A DNA stretch of 64,000 nt from Platynereis dumerilii (Eukaryota > Annelida > Polychaeta > Phyllodocida > Nereididae), in NCBI GenBank assembly GCA_026936325.1, contig JAPTHN010000001.1, positions 99,215,859 to 99,279,858 of the forward strand, given 5' to 3'. The first letter of the stretch is position 1. Every line of letters begins with the position of its first letter. Both the position numbers and the translations under genes were made by a program. This document shows positions 45,235 to 57,759 of this stretch, one piece after another. The notes beneath the pieces are model-generated. The model had not been told where the DNA came from, ran no database searches, and saw nothing but the letters and a program-made list of their open reading frames with translations.

Positions 45235-47450
45235 ATTGTTTTAAGTACATTCTTGTGCAAATTTCCTGAAATTTCACGACATTCTGGCTCATAGTTATTG
45301 AGATAGAGTACACTTACATTGAAAAACAGGCGTTTTTTCACAAAAAAAACGTGACATAACATTGTTGACCACTTGAATTCTTTCAGTTTTACAAATTTGT
45401 ACGTATTCTAGGAGAATTTCCCAACACTTTTTGGAATCTCTACATCTTCAGGCTTCATTAATCCATAAAATTAAGTACTTTTATTTGCCTGTGTTGACAT
45501 TATTGAGCTATTTGTACTCAAAGGTTGACTTCCAAAAATTAAGTCAAATTTGACGCTTACTGCTCTTGGATGCTCTAGTGTCCCTTTGACATGTGTCAGT
45601 TGAATCTTTTGGCCTCTGAGACCTAGTCTTATATCTTCTTACCCATTTCGGAGCTTCTTATGGTTGTGGAAAATTTATTTCACTAAAAAATTCCCATGAA
45701 TAGCAGGGTAGGTGAATCCGTCGCAAGCGTAACGCCCAGAATACTTTGTAGCGTCACAGAGCCATAAAAGCTCCGTTTTAAATCTGGTTTTGCTTGTAAT
45801 ATTGCAAAATCTGTGTAGTTTAGAGAAACAATCAAGTAATCCAGGTCTGCAGCTGGTTTCTGGTGGTAAAATACAAAGATTTCTTAAATGGGGCTTTGTC
45901 GCAAGCGTAACGCGATGGAAAATATTGATCATATTTTCATGGTTTTCTTGTAAGGAGTAAAGCAATCATACTAGTATTACTTGTACTGATACTCAAAACA
46001 ATATTTCAGTAGTTGGAGTATGTTTCAAAGTTTAATTATCAAAATTTTGCTCTTTGTAAAGCTTTTCTCAAAATTTGGGGCCAATTTGTTGAAAAATGCA
46101 ATAACCAACTCAAATTTAACTTTAATTTTGTAATTACTCTTATGCTTCATCCAGCTGTAACTGTTAATGCATATAAAATCGATTTGGGTCAAAACCAGAA
46201 CACTTTTTTTACTTTTGTGTCATCCCATTACCGAAAATTGCCTTTTTGTCTGGAAAAATAGGCTAAAAAACACGCTTCTATCATCATTTGCTCTGTTCGT
46301 ATTCACTTTGGTGGCACTTATTTGGTACCAATTCGAAGCCCACATACAGACGCATAACACAGGACATGTGAAATCATTTTAGAGGAAAATATCTACATCT
46401 GGGGAGAAAATATGTAAGATTTTTCTTTAATAATGCAACCAAATTTCGAAAAATACTGTTTTTCTCATAAAATATGTGGTGAATTTTGATGAAAACAGCC
46501 ATGGACACTTAAGAGTATATGCGTTTTGTCATCCAACAAAAAATATCAATTTAATTTGAAGATAAGTTAACATTTTGCCTACTTTTCTTTCACGGCCATA
46601 GAAACAAAAATAAATAAAATTTGGTAATATTCGGCTTTTATCAGTTATTTCCACAAACCACAGCCAAATGGTAAATAGAGTTTCTAGAACTTAGACATGT
46701 TTGTTACAATATTATGTGGTCATTTGGTAGATATAAACATTTTAAAAGTTTGATGGTCATGTCACACTTGGGCTTCATTATTTTTGAACTAGGCCCTATC
46801 AGTTTTAGCACTTTTACAACAAAACAAATTAATTCACTCTCACATTCATTTGTTGGTCTGAGAGGTTATCATGTGCTGCTCTGTCTTGGCAAAAATAATA
46901 TACTCAGAAACCATTCAGAATTTAAGACCTAAGGGGGGGGGAGTTTTGCCTGGGGGCATCCTTATCACTGATTTCCAATAATGTTTATTTGATGATCGAA
47001 TTCTTAGACTCCTTGTCTGACCTTTTCCCAAATTTTTGGGGAGCAACTACCCCCCCCCCCATTTCTCGTCTTCTGGTGTGCCCATGCAACACCGCCATGT
47101 TCACTCCATAAAAACGAAAAATCTCCCCGTCATCCCCATTCCAGTCATCAATTCTGAACAGTTTCTTTGGCGAAGATCCCACAAGGTGCTGCCCTCTAGG
47201 AGAAATTTCACAACAGCTAGGACACCATGAATGTCCGTGATTGATCAAGCAAGTGGCTCAAACATATCAGTTTCACCTGCTCCAACTGAACCAAACAACC
47301 ATACCAATGAATGCAGATTAATCATTGTTATTCACACTTAGACAGCCCATAAGCCTGACTTGTTGGTAGCAGTTGGAATCAACACTCAAGCTTGGAGTGC
47401 CAATAGTGATGTCAGAATTGCAGTACTGACATCATCTGTGCACATATTCT
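45235..47450. other. no gene; GTCGCAAGCGTAACGC twin site
   Basis: The 16-mer GTCGCAAGCGTAACGC occurs at 45720-45735 and again at 45898-45913, same strand. Such a CG-rich word twice in 180 bp of AT-rich DNA points to an element with repeated binding sites, but no ends were found. 46930-47065 has a G-run and a C-run about 120 bp apart, possibly another small MITE. Confidence 0.4.
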
Positions 47451-47479
47451 CATGGAACATGGCACACTTATACGAGATC

Positions 47480-48490
47480 TGTAATAACGAAGAGCAGAGG
47501 TACTGTTAAGACACGGTAACATGCTTGTGCTCTTCTCATTTCTGTTTCTGCAGAACCAGATTACCCATCTCCACAGAGCTCCTCAGCCGTTTTGAATGTT
47601 GTAGAGAGAGAGAGTAGTGACCCTGTCTGAGGGATTTAGACAGGATTAGCTCAGTGGGTGTTCAATGCTCATACCTTGGATGTGTCTGAAGTTCAGATCA
47701 TTTTTTTAGCCAGGCCGGTAAAGAACGTCCCCCCCCCCAACCGAGTCTTTTTTTCTGAAGAAACTCTAAGTATTACTGCAACCTTATGTTTTCTTCTCAA
47801 CATGGCAATTTCGATTTGTACTGTTTGTTGTCCATCTGGTATTTGCGTTACCACATTGAGCAAAAAGATAGGTGTGCCAGAGTGTAATCACTTACCAACT
47901 GAAAATTTTCATTTCACATGTTTTTAAAGACAATTTCTTTTCATACAGCTGAGATATAAGCAAAATGAATTGGAGAGAAAAGAAAATATGAGAAGGGCTC
48001 ACAAATCAACAGACTTTGCTTGTTTGTGGAGACTAAAATATTCAATGTGATATGGACATATGGTGTTGGGAAGAATTTCTATGTTATATACTTCATTACT
48101 TCGATCTCAAAAGAAAGATATAAGAAGCATGCATACCGTAGCTACCATTTGCAAACAGTTTTCAATTTATGAATAAGCAGAGCATGCTGGCTTCTTGTTG
48201 CATATCACGCCTGATGGTAATAATCTATGGAGCCCGTCGGAACCCCAGTCTAGGGTACATGAATGAGCACCTTCTCAGCTTTACTGTAAAAAAGATCCTT
48301 GGAAATGGTCACTAGTTTTTACATCAGCCAGTCTGGTAAGGAGATGCTGAGGTCAGTAATCTTGTCCTGCAATAAAAAAAATTGGAAAAAGAAGAGCAGA
48401 GGTGTGTCACTGTCTCCTTTATGGTTTCCTGGCTTTCGGTGACGGGATGACTGCAGGCTCAGTAATCTTCTTTTACTTTACGCTGACTCC
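47480..48490. repeat. duplicated block, copy 2 (lacks LINE and NADAR)
   Basis: 47480-47900 pairs with 33600-33960, and 48160-48480 pairs with 39215-39790. In copy 1 these halves are separated by more than 5 kb containing the NADAR fragment and LINE; here by about 250 bp. Confidence 0.6.
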
Positions 48491-48747
48491 TAACTTTTGC
48501 TTTTATTTTATTGGAGAAGTTTTTTTTTGAAAAAAAAAAGGGAAATAATGTTATAATTTTGTAGATGCTATATATCAAAAGAGAATTAATACAAACTTTG
48601 AACGTGGATTCTAGATTTCTAAATTGAACATACATTATTTTTTTTAGCCAAATTGATTTACCTTGCAATAACAGAGATAAATAAATCAGATAATTCATGA
48701 AGAATATTCTATCCAGTTGCAACTGACAAAGCATCTGCAAATTTGAG

Positions 48748-48990
48748 TTAAAGTGAGAATGTGCCAAAATCGACAGCACGAACCATGCTGTCACCAAGCA
48801 TCAAAATGTCTTTTAATTGGTCGCCATTGGTCTCATCAACCATACTGTCGTCATTGTCAATATTATCAATATCCAAGGCAGTCACTATTTTAATCACATC
48901 GCCTGACACTGACCTGATCACATCATTTGTGTCCTGCTGTTGTCTCAAGTTTTTTCAAGGTCTGCTGTTGTGATTCAATAATGCTGACCA
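48748..48990 (-). pseudogene. fragment resembling a LINE ORF1 with GDS motif
   Basis: The minus frame (48948 to 48748) reads RSVSGDVIKIVTALDIDN, an acidic linker, then LKDILMLGDSMVRAVDFG and a stop. The stretch just upstream, in another phase, reads SIIESQQQTLKKL, coiled-coil-like, so one frameshift separates them. Coiled coil plus a GDSxxR motif is reminiscent of ORF1 proteins with SGNH/esterase-like regions in CR1-type LINEs. Too short for certainty; it could also be part of an unknown host exon. Confidence 0.25.
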
Positions 48991-49034
48991 ATGTGACCAT
49001 GTGATGTAGAGTTGCTAATGCTATGTATGCATTT

Positions 49035-49230
49035 GAGAACGTTTAGACCGTGAAGGAAGAGGCACAGTGCAACAAACAATCAATACAATGTACTTCATAA
49101 ACAATTGCATGCAGTGTGTATACTTCAGGGATAAAGAATGCATGTTGGCTTCTTGCTTCATTCTGTCACACCTGCCTCAGTGTGGGAAGCTGCCTGAAGA
49201 CAAGTATCCAGCCATACTTTCACATCTCGC
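49035..49230. repeat. duplicated block (partner 40965-41155)
   Basis: See the 40965-41155 entry. Here the block is followed by unrelated sequence after CATACTTTCACAT. Confidence 0.75.
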
Positions 49231-50457
49231 TTCTTTGTTGAAGAATTTAACAACAATCCTGAAGATGTTCATGAACTAAAGCTTTTCTACTGAATAAATA
49301 CTTGCACAATAATATGGGGAATCAGTCAGGGAACCTGATGACTTTTTTATTTTATTTTTATTCCTTGGACATGATCAACGCTTCTTGTACTCTTCTGTGT
49401 AGTGTGTACATCAGTCAAAAGAAACAAAAAATTGTTCAACTATAGTAATAATTTGAATGGCAATACCTTCAACAAACAGTTGCTGTCAATGATGTGACAA
49501 AGCTTGAGAATGGAGGAAGTACCTCATTTTAAAAGTCTCATGTAGGGGTGCCATATGCACTAAATATACTACTTAGTGTGGGAGGAAGGTGATCACATTA
49601 GGCAAGTCAGTCTTACAAAAGGATTATTTTATTGCAGGTACCACTGTATAGGCAACATAATGCTTCCTCTGTTTCATCATCAATGCATGGACTACAAATC
49701 TGCTGAAACATCCAGTATCGTTTCAGAATTCGTTTCAGAATTATCAATAATTGTTATCATAAGTACACAATATAGATATTCTGATATTGCATCATACTAA
49801 CAATGCCACTTTGCTGACGAGATTTAGGTAACACAGGCACAGCAGGTGTCTTTAGACATGCCTGGGGTTTAGGCATCTCGAAGCACTTTAACTTTCACAG
49901 TTTCAGGACTTGCTAAATCTGCCTCGAAAGTGGAATGAGAAATAGACGTGGAAAACTTTTGGCAAACAGTACTTTAACACATTATAGCATTTAAGGCACT
50001 GCAAGCAAGTGATGTTGCTAGCAGGACATAATTGTTCATTCCCAAAGAATATGGAGAATAACGCACAAAGCAAACTGGACTTGTGCTTCATTATTGCAGA
50101 TACGTAATTACACGTACATGAATAAGTAATTAGGTTGGAGCACGGCTGTCACACTGAAAAACCAGTCGCTGGTAGTCCATCATGATGCCAGACTCCATGC
50201 ATGCATTTGTTCAGAAAATAGACATATTTTCATATGCTGGTTATTGGTTAATATCACGGTAAAGTAATGTTATGCAGAAATGACTATCCATATATCACAT
50301 ACTTATATGTAATAATACTGCAATTATTTTAATCTTCATCCATAATTGTCAAAATTATAGTCTGCAACCCTCTACCCCATGAACATACGAAATGGAAATG
50401 CTTCTAGCAAAAATATATCAGGCCATGCAATCCATTCCATATAATTTTGAGTAATTG
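49231..50457. other. no gene seen
   Basis: AT-rich. No exon or repeat ends recognised. Confidence 0.35.
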
Positions 50458-50873
50458 TCAGCTTTCGTCTCTGTCTCTCCAGTGAATACTGTCAATGCAA
50501 TGGAAAAAACACCTCAAGAGATCATTGGCCTCAGCCACATTTTTAAAATCATACCCTGGATGAGCCATTGAAGATAAGAAAGTATTGACCATGTCCAAGA
50601 GATATAGCTGATTTTGCCTCTGCAGGTGCTCACACCCTAGACTTGTTAGGACTTGGAGTTGAGAGGCTCCATCGATCTTCAGAAAGTAATTGTTCCGAGG
50701 ATTACCACTCTCTGTCTCCATTTTCAAAATTGAGGACCAAGAAAAATGTTCAATGAATGAGTGTAGGGTTATAATTTGCATACACTGAATAATTTCCAAC
50801 TTCTCTCCACCAGTGAGAAAACACAGAGAATGACAAAATGATTCCTGCCCACAGCCTTTGCCAAGTCTGTGTT
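50458..50873 (-). CDS. possible exon, unidentified protein
   Basis: The minus-strand frame is open from about 50873 (CHEHRLGKGCGQESFCHSL) through EIIQCMQIITLHSFIEHF to FFHCIDSIHWRDRDES and a TGA, about 138 codons. Composition is balanced and protein-like, with alternating hydrophobic residues suggesting helices, unlike the Cys/Phe-rich noise frames elsewhere. No domain is recognised. A possible acceptor is GCTGTGGGCAG upstream on the minus strand, and a possible donor is ACA|GTATTC before the stop. The frame lies immediately 3' (minus sense) of the 65-bp minisatellite, with 52177-52494 on the other side, so the minisatellite could sit in an intron between two exons. Evidence is compositional only. 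Confidence 0.3.
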
Positions 50874-50880
50874 CATGGCA

Positions 50881-52182
50881 TGTATTGAAACACCGGTCCT
50901 AATTGTCACACTTCTCACCTGCAGCAAAAGACTGCAAAACTATCCTGTATTGAAACACCGGTCCTAATTGTCACACTTCTCACCTGCAGCAAAAGACTGC
51001 AAAACTATCCTGTATTGAAACACCGGTCCTAATTGTCACACTTCTCACCTGCAGCAAAAGACTGCAAAACTATCCTGTATTGAAACGCCGGTCCTAATTG
51101 TCACACTTCTCACCTGCAGCAAAAAGACTGCAAAACTATCCTGTATTGAAACACCGGTCCTAATTGTCACACTTCTCACCTGCAGCAAAAGACTGCAAAA
51201 CTATCCTGTATTGAAACACCGGTCCTAATTGTCACACTTCTCACCTGCAGCAAAAGACTGCAAAACTATCCTGTATTGAAACACCGGTCCTAATTGTCAC
51301 ACTTCTCACCTGCAGCAAAAGACTGCAAAACTATCCTGTATTGAAACACCGGTCCTAATTGTCACACTTCTCACCTGCAGCAAAAGACTGCAAAACTATC
51401 CTGTATTGAAACACCGGTCCTAATTGTCACACTTCTCACCTGCAGCAAAAAGACTGCAAAACTATCCTGTATTGAAACACCGGTCCTAATTGTCACACTT
51501 CTCACCTGCAGCAAAAGACTGCAAAACTATCCTGTATTGAAACACCGGTCCTAATTGTCACACTGCTCACCTGCAGCAAAAGACTGCAAAACTATCCTGT
51601 ATTGAAACACCGGTCCTAATTGTCACACTTCTCACCTGCAGCAAAAGACTGCAAAACTATCCTGTATTGAAACACCGGTCCTAATTGTCACACTTCTCAC
51701 CTGCAGCAAAAGACTGCAAAACTATCCTGTATTGAAACACCGGTCCTAATTGTCACACTTCTCACCTGCAGCAAAAGACTGCAAAACTATCCTGTATTGA
51801 AACAACGGTCCTAATTGTCACACTTCTCACCTGCAGCAAAAGACTGCAAAACTATCCTGTATTGAAACGCCGGTCCTAATTGTCACACTTCTCACCTGCA
51901 GCAAAAGACTGCAAAACTATCCTGTATTGAAACGCCGGTCCTAATTGTCACACTTCTCACCTGCAGCAAAAGACTGCAAAACTATTCTGTATTGAAACGC
52001 CGGTCCTAATTGTCACACTTCTCACCTGCAGCAAAAGACTGCAAAACTATCCTGTATTGAAACACCGGTCCTAATTGTCACACTTCTCACCTGCAGCAAA
52101 AGACTGCAAAACTATCCTGTATTGAAACGCCGGTCCTAATTGTCACACTTCTCACCTGCAGCAAAAGACTGCAAAACTATCC
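50881..52182. repeat. 65-bp minisatellite, 20 copies
   Basis: Twenty head-to-tail units of 65 bp (TGTATTGAAACACCGG, TCCTAATTGTCACAC, TTCTCACCTGCAGC, AAAAGACTGC, AAAACTATCC); two units are 66 bp through an extra A, giving 1302 bp in all. Differences between units are very few: A/G in CACCGG/CGCCGG, one CACTGCTCACC, one CAACGG and one TATTC. This indicates recent expansion or homogenisation. On the minus strand each unit contains TAGTTTTGCAG (acceptor-like) and, 13 nt on, CTGCAG|GTGAGAAG (near-perfect donor). Confidence 0.95.
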
Positions 52183-52494
52183 TTTTCCCATCACTCTTTC
52201 TGGTCTTCTGAATAATTTTGATGCCATGTGGTTTGGTGATATATTTGCAGTCCATTGCAGTATAATTTCTATCATATCATAACAGCTTGAAATAATTCTG
52301 CATCTTGATTCAAGTGATGAGTGGTAGTCTGGAATATGCCCCATTGCCCAGGAAGCCTCCATTGCTTGAAATCCTCCTACTATCAAAACAGCTGTAATAC
52401 TACAATTTGACAAAGGCCACCAAAATGGATATGTTCCTCTTGACGGGAATGAATGCAAGGGGTCAAGCTCCTCATTAAAAATGGCAGTATCCAT
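52177..52494 (-). CDS. possible exon, unidentified protein
   Basis: The minus-strand frame of 105 codons reads MDTAIFNEELDPLHSFPSRG, then TYPFWWPLSNCSITAVLIVG, RCRIISSCYDMIEIILQW and FRRPERVMGKG, then a stop at the minisatellite junction. A possible acceptor, CCTATAG|GAAG, lies just upstream (plus about 52512), and a weak donor AGA|GTGATG precedes the stop. No domain recognised. It may join 50458-50873 across the minisatellite; alternatively it is a chance open frame. Confidence 0.3.
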   Translation of the reverse strand: MDTAIFNEELDPLHSFPSRGTYPFWWPLSNCSITAVLIVGGFQAMEASWAMGHIPDYHSSLESRCRIISSCYDMIEIILQWTANISPNHMASKLFRRPERVMGKG

Positions 52495-52512
52495 TTTGTG
52501 TGCTTCCTATAG

Positions 52513-53863
52513 GCGTCCCTACTCATCATTGTTTTAGGTCAGGATTCATAAGTCTCAGACCAAGCATGTGATGGTTGGGTAATTTCCCAATTTTTCTAGA
52601 TCCTTGAACTGTTGCCAGTTCTGTTTGATCACTTCCTTCATGTTGGGTTTTGGGATGTTGGAACAAAGATAGACTGGTACCATGGAGTGAACCTTGGGCG
52701 GAAGGATTATGGTCAATGTTGTCTATGGCAGCCTATATATCTGACCCTGGTGTTAATGATACAAGCTTTATAACATAGATGCATTTTATTCATTTGTCTG
52801 TGTGATAAATGCTGTCTGAGAATTTAATTTCCAGCCATCGCTCTTTTTACAGTTAGTTCCTAGTAAAAAAAAAAGTGAATTACTTTTGATGAGCCAATCA
52901 GGCAGAAGGGACTTTACAGGTGTCATTTGATTGACAGCTGTCAAAGTGTAACTGTAGTCCTATGTGACAAGTCCTCAAGTAAAAATTGACCTGTTAACTT
53001 AAATTGATTGACTATCAATTTGTTTATTTGACCTTATGATTTGTGAGCTATATAATGTTGGAACCTTGATCTTGTTTTGACATTACAAAACACACGTCCA
53101 TTGACCTGTTTAAAAAGCTTATTAGTTTTCAAAAAAAAATTTCTCATTAAGAAAGAGATTGAACAACAGCCATCCTTGCACTGTTTTAAATTTTTTATCA
53201 GCTGTGATATAATATCCAGTGGGTCATAAACACACTTTTATGAGTGATGTCAACATGTCATAATGCACATGTCGCTGGCTCCTGGTTACGGCTTTTGGAT
53301 GTCAAATGTCATGATCATGATGTTATAGGTCATTATTCTGTTCTTGGCACATATGAAGACAGCTTATTAGGTCCTCGTTAGGTCCTCGTTAGTCTTATTT
53401 GGAGCTGCCAGGAAGCACCTGGTTCCTGGAACTGGACTATGACTACTAGTACGACTGAACTGCAAGGTGTCTAGTCCAACTGAAGCAGAGAGTCAGATAT
53501 TTACAATATTGGTCATAGGCAAAAAGTAACTTAAACACTATTAGATGACTAACTATACAGGTAGCAAGTCAGTTATACTTGTGATGGACTGCACATATTC
53601 AGCAACTCTGATGGAGTGGTTTAAGATATTTAACTGCAGCCTGCAGGGTTCAGCACTCCTGCAGAATGCTGCATTTCTGCAATTTCCAAAATATTCGGCA
53701 AATCAAAACTCTACACATCTTGAAATTCCCACAAAACCTGTCCAGAACTTTCAGTTTGATTATGGTATAAGGGTGAGTGGGGGCCTTTATGAAAAAAGGA
53801 ATGGTTATCATAATTTAAATATCCTCTTTTAAACATCGTCAAATTGGTGCCATTCCTGATCCT
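52513..53863. other. no gene seen
   Basis: AT-rich; a short duplication TTAGGTCCTCGTTAGGTCCTCG occurs at about 53369. The plus frame at 53545-53832 has no recognisable feature. Confidence 0.35.
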
Positions 53864-53962
53864 GACCCTCGCCCTTCAACAAGCTTACCCTCACCCTTCC
53901 ACAGACTTACCCTCACCCTTCCACAGACTTACCCTCGCCTTCCACAGACTTACCCTCGCCCA
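53864..53962. repeat. 21-22 bp minisatellite, about 5 units
   Basis: Units of CAGACTTACCCTC(A/G)CCCTTCCA, the first diverged (CAACAAGCTTACC). C-rich on the plus strand. Confidence 0.85.
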
Positions 53963-56288
53963 TCAATGCCGTCACTTCCCTGCTTACTCTAAAAGTAAAT
54001 CACTGTTAGAGAGTGCAAGTAAGAGAATGCGCTCGGATAATTTAACGGTATACTATTCACCAAAGCAGAACCATGGTGTTTTCACTCTTTTTTCCAAGAG
54101 TACTGTTTCAGAGGGCCAAGACAGATGCTTGGGTCTTGGAGATAGAGTCTATAATTAATCAACTTTGCCTTACTTATTCATTGATTTTGAAAATTATGTT
54201 ATTATGCATGCATATTACTGGCAACTTGTGGTAATTGGACAAAACAAGAGTCTTTCATGACACGAAAAAGCCACTTGGCATGCAATTTTCTTCTAGGGGG
54301 ATAACAGTCTGGCCTGTAAGACAGGTCTGCCCATATTTGTAAGTTGAAATGTTGTGTTTTGCTACACAATATCCAAGCTACCAAGTTTGTAAAGCTCTTT
54401 GTTGTCTTTTCACCCATAATATATCAAGTAGAAGATACTCTATCGTTCCCCATAAAGCATGGTCAGTATTACTTGATACTTAAATTGACTAGTTTCGTCA
54501 TTTGAATTACAAAATACACTAGTTTTCTAAAGTGGCATTTTGCTTTTCTAACAAATGAAGCACACATTTGTAATATTCTGCTGAAGTGATTTTCTGAAGC
54601 AACGACCATGACATACCTATATCATGTACATAGATGCAGAGGTGACTGAATGCGTCACCTTGCTATAAACAGGAGTTGTACAGGAAGCATTATGCGCTCA
54701 GTCACTTCTGTGTCTCTTCTCTCGACTCTTGTTGTAACAGGCAGTAATGTGTCTTTCTTCAATTTGAAAATGATCATCATTGAAGTAGAATAATGCTCCT
54801 TCTTGAGCTTTCTTGATGCTAAGACAGTTATAGCAAGTTCTGTGACAAAATGATTTATATACAATAAGGTTGTTGTCGAATGTCATTTTTTTAACATTAA
54901 GTTATATGATATTCAATCAACTAAATTGCATGTTATTCCAAACAACAATATTCCAACAAGAAATTACTTCATTGAGACTAACACTATATTGGAATAAAGG
55001 GGAGGGCTATAGCTATACATGAATATACTTACTGCATGTGAGACAACATTCAAAATATGATGTCTTTAAAACACAGGTCAGCACAATATGTTGCAAAAAA
55101 TAGACAATGCCATTTCAGGGAGAATGTCAAGGCTGAGCAGGACAAAGGAGGAATAAATGGGGTCCTTGTGACACAAATTCAGTAGCAGCGAGAATGTGCA
55201 AGCTGAGGGCCCAAGTGACAAGTCTGATGCGCTGAATTAGCCAGGAATGTGCAAGATGGACCACCACATCAGCCTACGGATTATTTTGGTGTCGGAAATT
55301 TGGCAACAATGACATTTCATCGAAATAGATCATGTGGCTCCTCTCCTCCATTTCACTCAGAATAATGCAATGATCCCTTGAGGCTGAAGCATGCTTGTTG
55401 CCATGAACATGTGTTTCCTAACAGTAACACTGGTTGCTTGATAATGCTTTTCAAGTGTGATCGCCAGTGAGTGTTACAAGATAATGAGACACCGATAGAG
55501 ATCACAACTGTAAATTGTAATCCTATATTTTGTGCCAAGTCAATTGAGATATATGACTGACCCATGCTGACACACATTATGCATGTATATTACGTCAGAA
55601 TAAATTAATGTTTGGGAGATATGTTTGCTTCTCGGGTAATTTATATTCCTTATATGATATATATTTGTTGCATCATAACACGAAGTGTGCGTGACAGGCT
55701 CAGACTTTTGTTTTGCTCTTATGAAGAAAGTGAATCTCACATAGAAAGCAGAAAGTGCAGAGGGCTCTTTTGCATGCAATTCAGAAAAAATATGACAATG
55801 ACCCGGGTTGTGACTTCGAAATATATTGTTTGTACTTCTGTTGCAGTTCTGAACTTGTGTATATTTACAGAGCATAATTTCTGATTCAGAAAGTCGGCTT
55901 CTATTCAGACTTTAAGGGAATATTGAATAGAAGCAGGATATTTTGGAAAACTATATTTTGCCCTTATATCACTCTGTTGGCTAGGACTCAAGTAAAAATT
56001 ACCAAAATACAAAATACTTGGCATGAAATAATTCAACTTTGATTGGCAGGAATGTGCAGATAAGGTACATATATGTTCAGTAATATTGGTCTTGCCATAT
56101 TCGTGAAAGGCCCATTATATTTTATACCATTCACACTTCTGTCAACCAATCATGAGCCAGTATTTCCCTGCAATAAAATCCGTATTCCTTGTTGTCCAGT
56201 TATCCTCCCACGGGAGAATAATAAGTGAAGCTGTGAAAAAAACACAGCAACAAATGACAAGTTTCAGTTTTGTCTTATGGTATTAGCA
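53963..56288. other. no gene seen
   Basis: About 2.3 kb of AT-rich sequence. Open frames at 54202-54417 (-), 54655-54886 (-) and 55540-55884 (both strands) show no domain and overlap each other. No RNA gene or element end recognised. Confidence 0.35.
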
Positions 56289-56398
56289 GGTTATTCACCG
56301 CGGGATCGGCAATTTGTGTTGCAATTTGTGTTTATCACAGCTCGGGCTAACGCCCTCACTGGATAAATCACATATTGCCTCTCCTTAGGTGAATAACC
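56289..56398. repeat. 110-bp foldback hairpin
   Basis: GGTTATTCACC and GGTGAATAACC form the ends, GGCAAT(T/A)TGTG pairs next, and the centre is GCTCGGGCTAACGCCCTCAC with GGGC-TAAC-GCCC at the tip. Probably a tiny foldback MITE. Confidence 0.65.
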
Positions 56399-56514
56399 TA
56401 TAGTTACTCCCTAACTTTAAGGCCATAATTCACCATGTTAGGCTAAACTGAATATGTTTTACTATCGTGGAGTTTTCATTCCTGTATGCCTTTTGCTCGG
56501 TGGAACAATTTGAG

Positions 56515-56670
56515 TTCCAAAAATTTAGGGTGGGGTGATAATCAATGTAAAAATAACAATTTTAAAATTTCCAAGTCCCACCATCCTAACTTTGTTATGG
56601 TTGAAAATACGAGTTCAATGATGTATAATATGTCCATATATCTTTATTTTTGATGCCTCCCAAGACCGAT
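56515..56670. repeat. left member of a 150-bp inverted pair
   Basis: GGGTGGGGTGATAATCA, CCCACCATCCTAACTTTGTT, ATGGTTGAAAATACGAG and TTGATGCCTCCCAAG recur inverted at 59865-60025, 3.3 kb away. The interval holds the hairpin and array island. No TSD or transposase seen. Confidence 0.7.
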
Positions 56671-57759
56671 TGAAGCTTTTGACCTTTTTTGATGAATTTT
56701 AGCATTAGCGCTAAGTTGCGAAAAGCCATATCTTTCTTAATATTTGATTAAGAATAATTACAAGCCCATCATTGTACTTGTCATAAAAAGAGCTTCAATT
56801 TGAATACCAATAACATGGGTTTGTGACCAGTATTTCATTGCCTGACCAAGTGTTTTACCTTTTTATCATCACAAATCGAATTATTTCTTGTCACTGTCCA
56901 TGACAATTTGTTGAGGCATGATTGTTTTAATTAACTGAACTGATTAAGTTGTTTAACAAATTATTTATAGTTCAGGAAAAAATCAGAAAATAACCTTGGG
57001 TAACACATCTGAAGCATTCTATGGCAGAAAATGGTATCCATAGAGTAGCATACAATTATTTTTAGTTTGCTATTATATAAATTGCTAAAGTTGAGGCTAC
57101 CTATTCCTCAAGTGAGTACAAGGCTAAGTTATAATAATATCTATTCTGGACCAGAATCCAATTATATCATTTGGAAGTCTTAGCATATCTTTTCTCATTG
57201 ATCATGTTGATATGCACACTGGAACATCATTACAGCCAAAATTGCATCACAGAAAAATCATCGGTAAAGATTTGTCTGCATAACTTATTTGAGTCACTGC
57301 CATTGGCTGAGGGCACTTGAGTACATGGGCTATATACTCAACAAGAAATAAATGTATTTCAAAGCCAATTAAAAGGTCCCTTAGGGCTTAGGCTGTTTTA
57401 ATCCAATCAAACACTGGTAAAACGTGATATGCTGAGGCTCCTCAGCCATTCAAGTTTTGCTTGAATCAGTTCAACTGACTTTTGCTGTGATGTGCCATGA
57501 CACTCTCTTAATTGTCACAACTGCATATGACCTTAAACTACATTTCCAAGAAATTTAGTAGAGACAAATACATGTGTCTGGACTATGTTTTTTTAGTGTT
57601 GTGTAATATGAAAATCATTATCATGCTAAACAGTGAGCAATTGTAAAATATCAATGAGAAAATCTGGAAGACAAGTTGATATACAATTATATTCTCCACT
57701 CGGATTGTGTCAGCCAATCACAAGCGAGTATTCTTGGATAATATCCTTGCTGTATTAGG
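56671..57759. other. no gene seen
   Basis: AT-rich spacer within the island. GCATTAGCGCTAAGTTGCG at 56701 is a CG-containing oddity. 57690-57755 (CCACTCGGATTGTGTCAGCC, AATCACAAGCGAGTATT) directly precedes the 20-bp array. Confidence 0.35.

Noticed and set aside
50881-52182. CRISPR-like array
   Set aside because: Units are head-to-tail identical 65-mers without distinct spacers, in a eukaryotic context: a minisatellite.
52580-52700. Minus-strand stretch MVPVYLCSNIPKPNMKEVIK, retroelement-like
   Set aside because: Forty codons only, with no RT motif; similarity to retroelement sequences is an impression and cannot be supported.
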